Shown here: piece by piece, positions 1 to 7,599 of the stretch
How positions within the stretch are numbered: the first letter of the stretch is position 1
How the letters are laid out: the number at the start of each line of letters is the position of its first letter
DNA from: JASFYU01 sp045046905
GTDB lineage: Bacteria > Bacteroidota > Bacteroidia > Flavobacteriales > Flavobacteriaceae
DNA length: 13,929 bases
Direction: 5' to 3'
Assembly (NCBI GenBank): GCA_045046905.1
Contig: JASFYU010000126.1
Span: 1-13,929, forward strand
Program-made: the position numbers and the translations under genes
The notes under the pieces: model-generated
The model's input: the letters and a program-made list of their open reading frames with translations, nothing else
Told to the model about the DNA's origin: nothing
The model's database searches: none

Positions 1-36
1 TTTTGAAATATCCAGATATTCCTTCAAATTTTCCAT
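1..36 (-). CDS. Partial ORF start, probable transposase of the flanking IS-like element
   Basis: The ATG lies at 36-34 on the minus strand and opens a frame MENLKEYLDISK that leaves the window at position 1. An identical start occurs at 13890 on the plus strand in the inverted copy. Being in two identical copies, each just inside a repeated end, it is most likely a transposase or other IS-encoded protein. Twelve residues are too few to assign a family. Confidence 0.45.
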   Translation of the reverse strand, partial: MENLKEYLDISK

Positions 37-98
37 TTCAAATCTTAGCTTTTATTTGTATTCTGTAGATTAAACCTTAGGTCGAACTCAGGTTACTA
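1..98 (-). mobile_element. Terminal segment of an IS-like element (left copy), reading out of the window
   Basis: Positions 1-98 are the reverse complement of 13828-13925 with one difference (position 75 C against the base pairing with 13851 A). The inner edge carries the motif AACCTGAGTTCG on the minus strand, followed by about 55 bp of leader and then an ATG at 36-34. This arrangement, terminal motif, short leader, then an ORF that runs off the edge, is what the left end of an insertion sequence looks like. The family cannot be named because only 12 codons of the putative transposase are visible. ACC at the tip would fit IS982-type ends, but that is a weak hint. Confidence 0.7.
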
Positions 99-391
99 AC
101 ATAATCAGGAATGAACGAGTTTTAAATGGGTCATTTTTTGGCTAATTTGGTATATGAACAGTTAAGGAGCCCTTAAATCAGATCAATATACGGTTCAAGG
201 ATATAACTTGCTTCCGTCGATTAAAATTTGGATCATAAAGACGAATACATTTATTATCTTGTGTTCGATAAATTTTAGAATTCAATTGGTATTAGGGCTA
301 CATAATCAAAACAAATCCTTAGTCATACTTATTTTGAGTATCAAAGGGCAGGCCATTGAAAAAATTTAACCACTTTAATAACAATAAATAA
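99..391. other. Intergenic region before the esterase gene, no gene seen
   Basis: About 290 bp of AT-rich sequence with stops in all frames. I saw no exact TAnnTTTG box with a suitably spaced TTG; near matches occur around 254 (TATCTTGT) and 331 (TTATTTTG). The last 30 bp before the ATG at 392 are A/T-rich (AATAACAATAAATAA), as is usual for Bacteroidota start sites that lack a Shine-Dalgarno sequence. The esterase promoter should be here but I cannot place it. Confidence 0.5.
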
Positions 392-1255
392 ATGAAACGC
401 ACTATTTCTTTACTTCTGCTTTGTCTTGTAATTTCGGTATCGCCGTCTTTGGCGCAATCCGGAAAAGTCTATGACAATCTTACCATGACCAGTAAAATAT
501 TAAAAAGTGAACGCAAGTACGCCGTGTATTTGCCACCTGATTATGAGCATTCGGAACGTAGTTATCCCGTTTTATATCTTCTGCACGGGGCAGGCGATGA
601 TCAAACTGCTTGGGTACAGTTCGGAGAGATTTTGCGTATAACGGATGCTGCCATTAAAGAAGGTAAGGCAACCCCAATGATTATTATAATGCCCGATGCC
701 AATACGAATAAACGTGGTTATTTTAATCAAGGAAAAGACTGGCGGTATGAAGATTTCTTTTTTGAAGAACTTCTACCGCATGTAGAGAAGAAGTACCGTA
801 TCAAGAGCGAAAAGCATTATCGAGCGATAGCCGGCCTTTCGATGGGTGGGGGAGGCTCTTTTATGTATGCCTTGCATCATCCTGAACTATTTTCGTCGGC
901 CTGCCCCTTAAGTGCTTATGTAGGTCCACTGACCATCGAAGATTTAAAAGAACATATGAATAGCGGTGATGTCAAGTATTCTGAAGCGGAGATTCTAACA
1001 TATTTTCAGCAACACAATGCCGTTAATCTCATTGAAAGTGTGGCTGTGGAAGATGTCAAATCGGTGCGTTGGTTTATCGATTGTGGCGACGATGATTTTT
1101 TGTTCGAAGGTAATAGCTTGGTGCATATCGCTATGAAGAAAAAAGAAATTCCTCATGAGTACAGAGTGCGTGATGGGCGCCATAATTGGCCCTACTGGAG
1201 AGAATCGCTGCCCCTTGTTCTGTCTTTTGTCTCCGATACTTTTCATCAAAATTAA
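392..1255 (+). CDS. Secreted esterase of the CE1 / esterase-D-like alpha/beta-hydrolase family
   Basis: A 287-residue serine esterase, probably periplasmic or secreted. A signal peptide is visible at residues 1-21 (basic MKR, then a leucine-rich core, cleavage likely after SLA). The fold markers are YLPPDY (46-51), LLHG with the oxyanion region (63-66), the nucleophile elbow GLSMG with Ser150, an acidic stretch DCGDDD (230-235) that should supply the catalytic Asp, and His264 in RDGRHNW. This is the layout of the XynZ feruloyl/acetylxylan esterase, S-formylglutathione hydrolase and antigen-85 group. The substrate is not readable; a carbohydrate ester is the usual guess for secreted members. 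It lies 21 bp upstream of the large dehydrogenase lipoprotein on the same strand, so the two are probably cotranscribed. The start is the only ATG that gives a full signal peptide. Confidence 0.85.
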   Translation: MKRTISLLLLCLVISVSPSLAQSGKVYDNLTMTSKILKSERKYAVYLPPDYEHSERSYPVLYLLHGAGDDQTAWVQFGEILRITDAAIKEGKATPMIIIMPDANTNKRGYFNQGKDWRYEDFFFEELLPHVEKKYRIKSEKHYRAIAGLSMGGGGSFMYALHHPELFSSACPLSAYVGPLTIEDLKEHMNSGDVKYSEAEILTYFQQHNAVNLIESVAVEDVKSVRWFIDCGDDDFLFEGNSLVHIAMKKKEIPHEYRVRDGRHNWPYWRESLPLVLSFVSDTFHQN

Positions 1256-1276
1256 AACGCCTAAAATTTACTATTA

Positions 1277-4200
1277 ATGCAAATAAAGCTCCTAATTAGT
1301 TGCTTTTTGTTTTTTACGCTTACCGCAACCTTTTTTGTTTCTTGTAACCGTACTCCTCAACTTCCTAAGGAAACTCCTTTGGTCATTTTAGAGGATTCTA
1401 TAACCGGACTTAACAGGGCCAAAGAAATAAGGCGAAATACCCCGGTTCAGGTTGCAGAAGGGCTTACGCTTTCACTCTGGGCTTCCGATTCACTGGCGCC
1501 TGATCCTGTAGCCATGTCAATTGATGATCTGGGTAGGGTGTACCTTAGCCGTACCAATCGCCAAAAAAATTCTGAATTTGATATCCGTGGGCATCGTGAT
1601 TGGATGACGCGTTCCATTGCCCTTAAGTCAGTTGAGGAACGTCGGGCTTTCATAAGAGAAACATTTGCTCCTGAAAAAAGTGAGGAGAATAAATGGCTCA
1701 AAGACTTGAACAATGATACTATTCATGACTGGCGAGATCTTACGGTTGAAAAAGAGGAAATTTGGAGGTTGGAAGACCGAAATGGAGATGGCCTAGCCGA
1801 TATATCCACTAGAATTCTAAATGATTTTAATGAAGAGATAACAGATGTAGCGGGAGCTTTATTGGTTCGTAAGGAAGATGTTTTTGTAGGAATAGGGCCT
1901 GATATGTGGCGATTAATCGATACCAATGATGATGAGGTGTTGGATACTAAAACCTCTGTGGCGCATGGTTTTGGCGTGCATATAGGATTTGGCGGGCACG
2001 GTATGTCGGGTGTCATCGAAGGTCCTGACGGAAAAATATATTGGGGTATTGGTGATATCGGATTGAATATTACTACCGATGAGGGTACGCATTATATGTA
2101 TCCTAATCAAGGAGTAATTGTTAGGGCAAACCCCGATGGAAGCGATTTTGAAGTATTTGCCGCCGGGCTCAGGAATACCCATGAGTTTGTGTTTGATGCC
2201 TATGGTAATATAATATCCTCGGACAATGACGGGGATCACCGTGGTGAGAGTGAACGTTTGGTGCATATTGTAGAGGGCCACGATGCGGGCTGGCGTGCCA
2301 ATTGGCAGTATGGTAAATATACCGACCCGAAGAACAATGACTATAATGTTTGGATGGATGAAAAATTGTTTGTCCCTAGATGGAAAAATCAAGCGGCTTA
2401 TATTATTCCGCCGATTATGAATTTTCACAATGGCCCAACGGGTATGGTATACAACCCAGGAACAGCTTTGGGAAAAGAGTGGTTGAACAAATTCTTTTTA
2501 GTCGAGTTTGCAGGTAATCCGAGCAGATCGCATATATGGGGTTTTAGTCTAAAACCTAAGGGAGCCTCTTTTGAGTTAAAAGAAGAACAAGATATTTTAA
2601 GTGGTATACTTCCCACAGGAATGCGGTTCGGACCTGATGGTGCATTGTATATAGCAGATTGGATTAACGGCTGGGATACTAAAAATTACGGTCGCGTCTG
2701 GAAACTCGATGTGGCAGCCGAAAAGAATGATTTAAAGGCAGAACGAAAGGAAACAGAAGGTTTGATGGCCCTTGATTATTCGAAGCAATCTATTGAAGAA
2801 CTTACAAATTTATTAGCGTACTCAGATATGCGTATTCGACTAAAAGCGCAATTTGAATTGGTAGAAAGGGGTAAAAAAGGTTTTGGTGTTTTTAAAGAAA
2901 GTCTTAAAAAAGAAGATAATCAATTTGCAAGAATCCATAGTATTTGGGGCATAGGCCAATTAGCTGCAAAAGTAGCTAGTCATGCTAAATTTTTGATACA
3001 GCTGTTACGTGATAAAGACCCTGAAATTGTGGCACAGGTTATTAAAGTTATGGGAGATATAAAATACGGGGCAGCAGCGGCTGAACTTATTCCCTTGTTA
3101 CAAAGTGAAAGTCCTCGTACCCGTTTTTTTGCAGCGCAGGCCTTGGGGCGTATTCAGTATAAAGATGCGGTTCAACCCATACTAGGTATGATTGCTGATA
3201 ACAATGATGAAGACGTTTATTTACGACATGCAGGGGTGCTCGCACTTTCGAGAATAGGCGAGGTCGATACCATAATTGATTTGGTCGATAGTTCTGATCG
3301 TAGTTTGAGAATTGCGGCCGTCTTGGTCTTACGTAGACTGCAGAATCCCTTGGTGGTGATATTTTTGAATGATGCTGATGAATTTATTGTAACAGAAGCT
3401 GCCCGTGCGATTAATGATGATTGGTCAATCGAGGAAGCCCTGCCTGCATTAGCTTCCATTATAACTGAGGAACGGTTTACTTCGGAACCTTTGTTGCGCC
3501 GAGCTATTAATGCGGCACTTTGGGTAGGTGGAGAAAAAGAACTGAATAATCTTATAGCCTTTGCCAAAAGAAAAGAAGTTTCTGGTGTCTTGCGAGGAGA
3601 AGCATTAGCAACGATTGCCACATGGGCTTCCCCTTCGGTCTTGGATCGCGTAGACGGCAGATATCGAGGTGAGGTTAAAAGAGATTCTAATATGGTGAAA
3701 CAAAAAATAGAAGCCCTCCTTCCTGAATTTTTGGCAGACACCAATGAAGACATTCTAGTCGCGGTATCCAAAACCTTGAGTTCTCTTGGAATAGAAAGTC
3801 AAAACTCGAAATTGGTAAAAATTATGGCGAACCATAAATCTCCAAAAGTACGTGCCGCAATGCTCAAGGCCTTGGGGGGTCTGCAGTATCAAAATATTGG
3901 ATCGGTTATGCGATCCGGTATGAAGGATCCAGATCAAGATGTACGTACCATGGCCCTAGGTCTAGTCGCTCAGATGAATATTACCAAAGAAGATCTACCT
4001 TCAATAATAAACCCTATTTTCATAAGGGGATCCATTGGTGAGCAACAAAAAGCGATGAGTGTTCTCGGAGAAATGCCGATTGATAAGACCCGAAAGATTT
4101 TGGGTCAAATGATTAAGCGGGCAAAATCAAAAAAATTACCTTCGGCCGTAATATTAGATTTAATCGAGGCCGTTGAACTTTCGGGATCCGAAGCACTAAT

Positions 4201-4687
4201 TGCACAATTGGGGGTGTTGAAAACTACGGGCAATACCGTAGAGGCCTTTAAGGAAACCTTGGAAGGTGGTAGTTGGAGAGTGGGAAGAAACTTTTTCAAT
4301 AAAAACCCTACCGGCCAATGTGTCCGCTGCCATGCGGTTGGCGGATTGGGCGGCAGGGTCGGTCCAGAGTTGGATAATATTGGTGCTATACTGAGTCGAG
4401 AAGAATTGCTGCTGGCCTTGATAAACCCCAGCGCGCGATTGTCACCAGGATTTGGAACCGTTACGGTAACCTTAAAAGATGGGCAGGTAGTTACTGGGGT
4501 GCTTGAAGAAGAAAGCGATGATGAACTGATTCTTAGAACATCGGATGCCGAACCTTTGAAAATAGCCCTGTCAAGGATAAAGAAACGTGAAAATATGACG
4601 TCGGCAATGCCACCAATGGCTAGTACAATGTCGAAAAGAGAAATTCGAGATGTTATCGAATATTTGTCTAGATTAAAGAAGAGATAG
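1277..4687 (+). CDS. Lipoprotein dehydrogenase: beta-propeller, HEAT repeats, C-terminal heme domain
   Basis: A 1136-residue envelope protein built from three parts. Residues 1-23 are a lipoprotein signal peptide (FFVSC, lipidated Cys23). Residues about 55-480 form a beta-propeller like that of PQQ-type sugar dehydrogenases, with GLRN (297-300), SSDNDGDHRGE and GHDAGWRANW. Residues about 500-975 are a run of HEAT repeats. Residues about 1000-1136 are a c-type heme domain with CVRCH (Cys1015, Cys1018, His1019) and candidate distal Met1111 or Met1114 in MPPM. The same combination defines the 'membrane-bound dehydrogenase' plus 'heme-binding domain' proteins abundant in Planctomycetes and Verrucomicrobia and also found in Bacteroidota. 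The likely role is oxidation of a sugar-like substrate, with electrons leaving by the heme; substrate and cofactor are inference. It follows the secreted esterase by 21 bp. Confidence 0.85.
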   Translation: MQIKLLISCFLFFTLTATFFVSCNRTPQLPKETPLVILEDSITGLNRAKEIRRNTPVQVAEGLTLSLWASDSLAPDPVAMSIDDLGRVYLSRTNRQKNSEFDIRGHRDWMTRSIALKSVEERRAFIRETFAPEKSEENKWLKDLNNDTIHDWRDLTVEKEEIWRLEDRNGDGLADISTRILNDFNEEITDVAGALLVRKEDVFVGIGPDMWRLIDTNDDEVLDTKTSVAHGFGVHIGFGGHGMSGVIEGPDGKIYWGIGDIGLNITTDEGTHYMYPNQGVIVRANPDGSDFEVFAAGLRNTHEFVFDAYGNIISSDNDGDHRGESERLVHIVEGHDAGWRANWQYGKYTDPKNNDYNVWMDEKLFVPRWKNQAAYIIPPIMNFHNGPTGMVYNPGTALGKEWLNKFFLVEFAGNPSRSHIWGFSLKPKGASFELKEEQDILSGILPTGMRFGPDGALYIADWINGWDTKNYGRVWKLDVAAEKNDLKAERKETEGLMALDYSKQSIEELTNLLAYSDMRIRLKAQFELVERGKKGFGVFKESLKKEDNQFARIHSIWGIGQLAAKVASHAKFLIQLLRDKDPEIVAQVIKVMGDIKYGAAAAELIPLLQSESPRTRFFAAQALGRIQYKDAVQPILGMIADNNDEDVYLRHAGVLALSRIGEVDTIIDLVDSSDRSLRIAAVLVLRRLQNPLVVIFLNDADEFIVTEAARAINDDWSIEEALPALASIITEERFTSEPLLRRAINAALWVGGEKELNNLIAFAKRKEVSGVLRGEALATIATWASPSVLDRVDGRYRGEVKRDSNMVKQKIEALLPEFLADTNEDILVAVSKTLSSLGIESQNSKLVKIMANHKSPKVRAAMLKALGGLQYQNIGSVMRSGMKDPDQDVRTMALGLVAQMNITKEDLPSIINPIFIRGSIGEQQKAMSVLGEMPIDKTRKILGQMIKRAKSKKLPSAVILDLIEAVELSGSEALIAQLGVLKTTGNTVEAFKETLEGGSWRVGRNFFNKNPTGQCVRCHAVGGLGGRVGPELDNIGAILSREELLLALINPSARLSPGFGTVTVTLKDGQVVTGVLEEESDDELILRTSDAEPLKIALSRIKKRENMTSAMPPMASTMSKREIRDVIEYLSRLKKR

Positions 4688-4695
4688 TATTTTTG
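4663..4695 (+). promoter_or_regulatory. Candidate Bacteroidota-type promoter for the small membrane protein and aldo/keto reductase
   Basis: TTTG at 4663-4666 (its TTG at 4664-4666) is followed after 21 bp by TATTTTTG at 4688-4695, an exact match to the TAnnTTTG -7 box with permitted spacing. The -7 box begins directly after the stop codon of the dehydrogenase gene. A start near 4701 would leave a leader of about 50 nt before the ATG at 4751. It suggests that the reductase unit can be transcribed separately from the upstream gene. Confidence 0.5.
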
Positions 4696-4750
4696 CAAAC
4701 AATATGGTGTCAAATTTTAGTTAAAGGGGTTCGATTAGTATTTATAATGG

Positions 4751-4930
4751 ATGGATAGCAAGAGATTAAGTATTCAAGTTAGTATCGGAATAGTGTTGTT
4801 TGTTGCTATCTCGGTAATTTTAGAAGGAGAATATACACAAGATGTTTGGATAGAAAAGACTATAACGGCACTTGTCTTCGGTTTGGTCTATGGGATGTTC
4901 CTATGGGCAAGAGAAAAATTTAAAAAGTAA
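4751..4930 (+). CDS. Small two-helix membrane protein, function unknown
   Basis: A 59-residue ORF opening with ATG at 4751 and closing with TAA at 4928-4930. It reads MDSKRLSIQVSIGIVLFVAI and continues through two hydrophobic segments, about residues 9-24 and 38-53. A short acidic loop (EGEYTQDVWIEK) lies between them and a basic tail (REKFKK) follows. The basic residues at both ends predict both termini in the cytoplasm. It is 8 bp upstream of the aldo/keto reductase and downstream of an exact -7 box, so the genes probably form one transcript. An alternative ATG at 4747 runs into a stop after three codons. I recognise no family. Coding status rests on the clean membrane-protein pattern and operon position; no Shine-Dalgarno sequence is seen, which is normal here. 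Confidence 0.65.
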   Translation: MDSKRLSIQVSIGIVLFVAISVILEGEYTQDVWIEKTITALVFGLVYGMFLWAREKFKK

Positions 4931-4938
4931 ATAAGACT

Positions 4939-5910
4939 ATGGTTTATAGAAGATTTGGAAGAACGGATTGGCAAGTAAGTGAAATTGGGTATGGCATGTG
5001 GGGTATGGCCGGATGGACAGAGTCTGATGACTTACAATCAGCAAAGTCCTTGGATTTAGCCGTAGCAAACGGTGTAAATTTTTTTGATACAGCCTGGGGC
5101 TATGGCGAAGGGCATAGTGAACAGCTGTTGGGTGAATTGGTGGGTAGGCATCCAAACAAGAAATTGTATACGGCTAGTAAGCTCCCTCCTAAAAACTTTC
5201 AATGGCCTTCTAAGCCAGCGTATACATTAGAGGAATCTTACCCGACCTCACATATTGTAGAATATACCGAAAAAACCCTTAAAAATTTGGGTTTAGAGCA
5301 ATTAGACCTCATGCAGTTTCATACCTGGGACGATGGTTGGTCAGATAGAGAGGAATGGCAGCGCGCTATTGAAGACTTGAAGTCAGCAGGAAAAATAGCA
5401 GCCATGGGTATTAGCGTAAACCGCTGGGAACCTGAAAACGGTATAGAGGCGTTAAAAACGGGAACAATAGATGTTGTACAGGTCATTTATAATATTTTTG
5501 ATCAAGCACCTATAGATGCCCTCTTTCCGTTGTGCGAAAAAATGGATATTGCGGTAATAGCCCGTGTTCCTTTTGATGAGGGTACATTGACCGGCGCTAT
5601 TACTAAAGAAACCACCTTTCCTGAGGGCGATTGGAGGGGTACCTATTTTGTTCCTGAAAATCTTATTTCAAGTGTAGAACATGCTGATGCATTACGACCA
5701 CTTGTACCTGAAGGAATGAGCATGGCAGAAATGGCTTTGCGGTTTATTTTAGAAAATAAGATGGTGGGTACAGTAATTCCTGGTATGCGGAAACAGCGAA
5801 ATGTCTTGGCCAATACTGCTACCAGTGATGGCAAGGGGCTATCAAAAGCATTGTTTCGAGAATTACAAGGCCATCGGTGGGATAGAAAACCAACCTCTTG
5901 GTCGCAGTAG
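4939..5910 (+). CDS. Aldo/keto reductase
   Basis: A 323-residue NAD(P)H-dependent oxidoreductase with a TIM-barrel fold, cytoplasmic (no signal peptide). The catalytic tetrad is complete: Asp50 and Tyr55 in NFFDTAWGYGEGHSE, Lys81 in TASKLPP, and His128 in LMQFHTW. The early barrel segment GRTDWQVSEIGYGMWGM and the late cofactor segment around GTVIPGMRKQRNVLAN are typical of the COG0667 group. The length is normal for that group. The substrate is not predictable from sequence; members reduce aldehydes, ketones and sugar carbonyls. It sits 8 bp behind a small membrane protein and is convergent with a hydrolase whose stop is 21 bp away. The family assignment is firm, the physiological role is open. 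Confidence 0.9.
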   Translation: MVYRRFGRTDWQVSEIGYGMWGMAGWTESDDLQSAKSLDLAVANGVNFFDTAWGYGEGHSEQLLGELVGRHPNKKLYTASKLPPKNFQWPSKPAYTLEESYPTSHIVEYTEKTLKNLGLEQLDLMQFHTWDDGWSDREEWQRAIEDLKSAGKIAAMGISVNRWEPENGIEALKTGTIDVVQVIYNIFDQAPIDALFPLCEKMDIAVIARVPFDEGTLTGAITKETTFPEGDWRGTYFVPENLISSVEHADALRPLVPEGMSMAEMALRFILENKMVGTVIPGMRKQRNVLANTATSDGKGLSKALFRELQGHRWDRKPTSWSQ

Positions 5911-5931
5911 CTTAGTGAATGTTTCTATTTG

Positions 5932-6771
5932 TTAGGCCTTCAAAAAATCAATAAGTTGTTCATTAACTGCTTCTTGGTGCATAGAATGGCCCAAACCTTC
6001 GGTGGAAACCAAAGTACTGTTTTTCCAGTTTTCTTGTACTTTTTTTGAGGCGTGATAAGGTGTTATTTTATCAAATTTGTCATGAAATAGAATTCCTTTT
6101 GTTGCTATAGTTCGGGCGTATTCCGAGGTAGAGAAATCTCGAATTCGAAACCCGAAGTGCTGTAGTACATACGTATCAAGCGCATTCATGACCCGGTTAT
6201 TAAATTTGAGAAGATTTTGAAAGTGTTCCATAATCTCATAAAATTCTGAGGGCGCTCCAATAGTGATAATCTTGTCAATCTTCGTATTAGGATGTTTGTG
6301 TTGATTATAGAGTATGGTCATGCCGCCAACAGAATGGCCTACCAAAAATTGTGGTTTGTAGTGGTCGATTATATGTTTTAAAGATTCGGCATATAAAGGA
6401 ACATGCAGTTTTTTTCCTGATGAATAACCATGCCCGGGAGCATCAAAAGCAATAATGTTAAAATTGGATTCTTTTAATTTCTCAATAAGATTTCGCCACC
6501 GAAATGAATTGCTTTCCCAGCCGTGTATCAGCAGTACGGTTTTTTTATTACCAGGCCATTTATAAGTCTGTATCTTATGAATGCCAATGGTATGGGTCTC
6601 ATGTTTCGCATCGTCTAAAAACTCCTGTTGCTGTGGTAATATTTTTCCTTTTCGTACAGTGCAAAAAAGACTGAAGGCTTTAATTGCCGTTCTTTTTGGA
6701 GAAACCAACGACAACAGGTTAAAGTACTGGCCGTAGGCCAATGGCACAATTTTAGCCATAATTTTTTTCAT
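5932..6771 (-). CDS. Alpha/beta hydrolase
   Basis: A 279-residue hydrolase. The oxyanion-hole segment is LLIHGW (80-85), DAPGHGYS follows at 110-117, the nucleophile elbow is GHSVGG with Ser147, the acid is probably Asp231 or Asp234 in FHDKFDKI, and the catalytic His262 is in GLGHS. This is the standard serine hydrolase order for the abhydrolase_1/6 group (esterases, lipases, thioesterases, acylglycerol hydrolases). The first 45 residues are an amphipathic to hydrophobic extension (LAYGQYFNLLSLVS) without a clear signal peptide; it may touch the membrane. Met5 is an alternative start. The gene is monocistronic, convergent with the aldo/keto reductase, and a TAnnTTTG box lies 22 bp before the ATG. 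The substrate is unknown. Confidence 0.85.
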   Translation of the reverse strand: MKKIMAKIVPLAYGQYFNLLSLVSPKRTAIKAFSLFCTVRKGKILPQQQEFLDDAKHETHTIGIHKIQTYKWPGNKKTVLLIHGWESNSFRWRNLIEKLKESNFNIIAFDAPGHGYSSGKKLHVPLYAESLKHIIDHYKPQFLVGHSVGGMTILYNQHKHPNTKIDKIITIGAPSEFYEIMEHFQNLLKFNNRVMNALDTYVLQHFGFRIRDFSTSEYARTIATKGILFHDKFDKITPYHASKKVQENWKNSTLVSTEGLGHSMHQEAVNEQLIDFLKA

Positions 6772-6792
6772 GGGTTACTTTTTAAAAAAAAG

Positions 6793-6800
6793 CAAAAATA
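6793..6800 (-). promoter_or_regulatory. Candidate -7 box for the alpha/beta hydrolase
   Basis: On the minus strand this reads TATTTTTG, an exact match to the Bacteroidota TAnnTTTG box, ending 21 bp before the ATG at 6771. No TTG is found at the expected distance upstream, so the call rests on the -7 element and its position. Confidence 0.4.
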
Positions 6801-6917
6801 CACTTTCTTTGATGAATTAATTGAAGTGTCAGAAGCACCACTGCGTCGAATGCTTTTGAGATAAAAAAATGTTCAGGCACATTGATTATAGGAATCTACT
6901 CCAAGGTTGTCTGCTTA

Positions 6918-6950
6918 TAACCTGAGTTCTGCCTAAGATTTGAAAATGTT
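6918..6950 (+). repeat. Solo or decayed IS-end-like sequence
   Basis: Positions 6918-6941 match the terminal sequence at 13831-13854 at 22 of 24 bases, differing only at 6930-6931. After CTAAGATTT the sequence continues GAAAATG, which resembles the second CTAAGATTT block of the IS leader (13878-13892, followed by GAAATGG). It therefore looks like an end in which about 32 bp between the two CTAAGATTT blocks has been lost. It lies in the divergent-free gap between the hydrolase start and the lipoprotein stop. Confidence 0.5.
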
Positions 6951-7026
6951 AGAAGTCGATGGCTTTTAAACCAATATATATCGAAGTCCCTTGATTGAGA
7001 GTAGCATCATAATTAGCATTTATATA

Positions 7027-7053
7027 AGCTGGCTAATTTTACTAATTCCAGCT
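7027..7053 (-). terminator. Imperfect hairpin at the end of the lipoprotein gene, possible terminator
   Basis: AGCTGG at 7027-7032 pairs with CCAGCT at 7048-7053, and AATT at 7035-7038 pairs with AATT at 7044-7047, leaving a 2-nt bulge and a loop that contains part of the TAG stop. The sequence after it on the minus strand is TATATAAATG, not a clean T run, so termination strength is doubtful. Confidence 0.35.
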
Positions 7054-7593
7054 AATCATAAGGTATTTTATTTTGGCTTCGTCTGGAATCTGAACGGCTT
7101 CAATATTTTTATTTGAAGCATATCTGAGATTCGAAGGCAGTTCTTTTTTGTCAATCGTAAAATAGATATCACTGTCCTTGAGTAAGATAACCACATTATT
7201 CATTGAGGTAATAATCTTGCGTATGGCATAATTGTCTTTAATGTCTTTGAAAGTACTGCTGAGACCAATACCTTTTTCAGTAACAAAACGTGTGTCTTCT
7301 ATTCTGATGTTCTCAATGGTCGGAATACTATCAGAACTTGGGGTAAGTGTCAATAAATGCTTTCCTCCTTTTTCGAAAATCTTTATTTTTTTTGAGTTGT
7401 TCGCTAGGTATAGGACTATGGTGTCTTTCTTTACCGAATCTTGGGCGTAAATAACCTCCAAATCTCTCGCTAAACTTATTCTATCAAGTTTGCCTACCCG
7501 ATTCTTGGTTATTAAAAATGAAGTATCGACTTCTTTTTTACAACTAAAAATAAGGGCTAGGAGTATACTGAAAATGAATAGTATTTTTTTCAT
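7042..7593 (-). CDS. Small lipoprotein of unknown function
   Basis: A 183-residue protein with a lipoprotein signal peptide: MKKILFIFSILLALIFSC, lipidated Cys18, followed by Lys-Lys, which is typical for Bacteroidota lipoproteins. The mature part is about 165 residues, rich in Ile, Lys and Asp and alternating like beta strands (DTIVLYLANNSKKIKIF, NNVVILLKDSDIYFTIDK). I see no catalytic motif and no cysteine besides Cys18. I do not recognise the family. The gene starts 6 bp after the stop of the HerA-type ATPase on the same strand, so they are almost certainly cotranscribed, but an outer-envelope lipoprotein and a cytoplasmic ATPase need not work together. A weak hairpin overlaps the stop codon. 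Confidence 0.75.
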   Translation of the reverse strand: MKKILFIFSILLALIFSCKKEVDTSFLITKNRVGKLDRISLARDLEVIYAQDSVKKDTIVLYLANNSKKIKIFEKGGKHLLTLTPSSDSIPTIENIRIEDTRFVTEKGIGLSSTFKDIKDNYAIRKIITSMNNVVILLKDSDIYFTIDKKELPSNLRYASNKNIEAVQIPDEAKIKYLMISWN

Positions 7594-7599
7594 ATTTTT

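Noticed and set aside
4105..4713. 202-codon open frame on the minus strand opposite the heme dehydrogenase gene
   Set aside because: It is antisense to a well-supported protein with heme motif and HEAT repeats; its translation is low-complexity and Ser/Pro-rich with no motif. The same applies to the 184-codon frame at 3217-3771 and the 171-codon frame at 1913-2428.
6945..6968. Mini-ORF starting at the ATG in the decayed IS end
   Set aside because: It closes after seven codons (MLEVDGF) and has no independent support.
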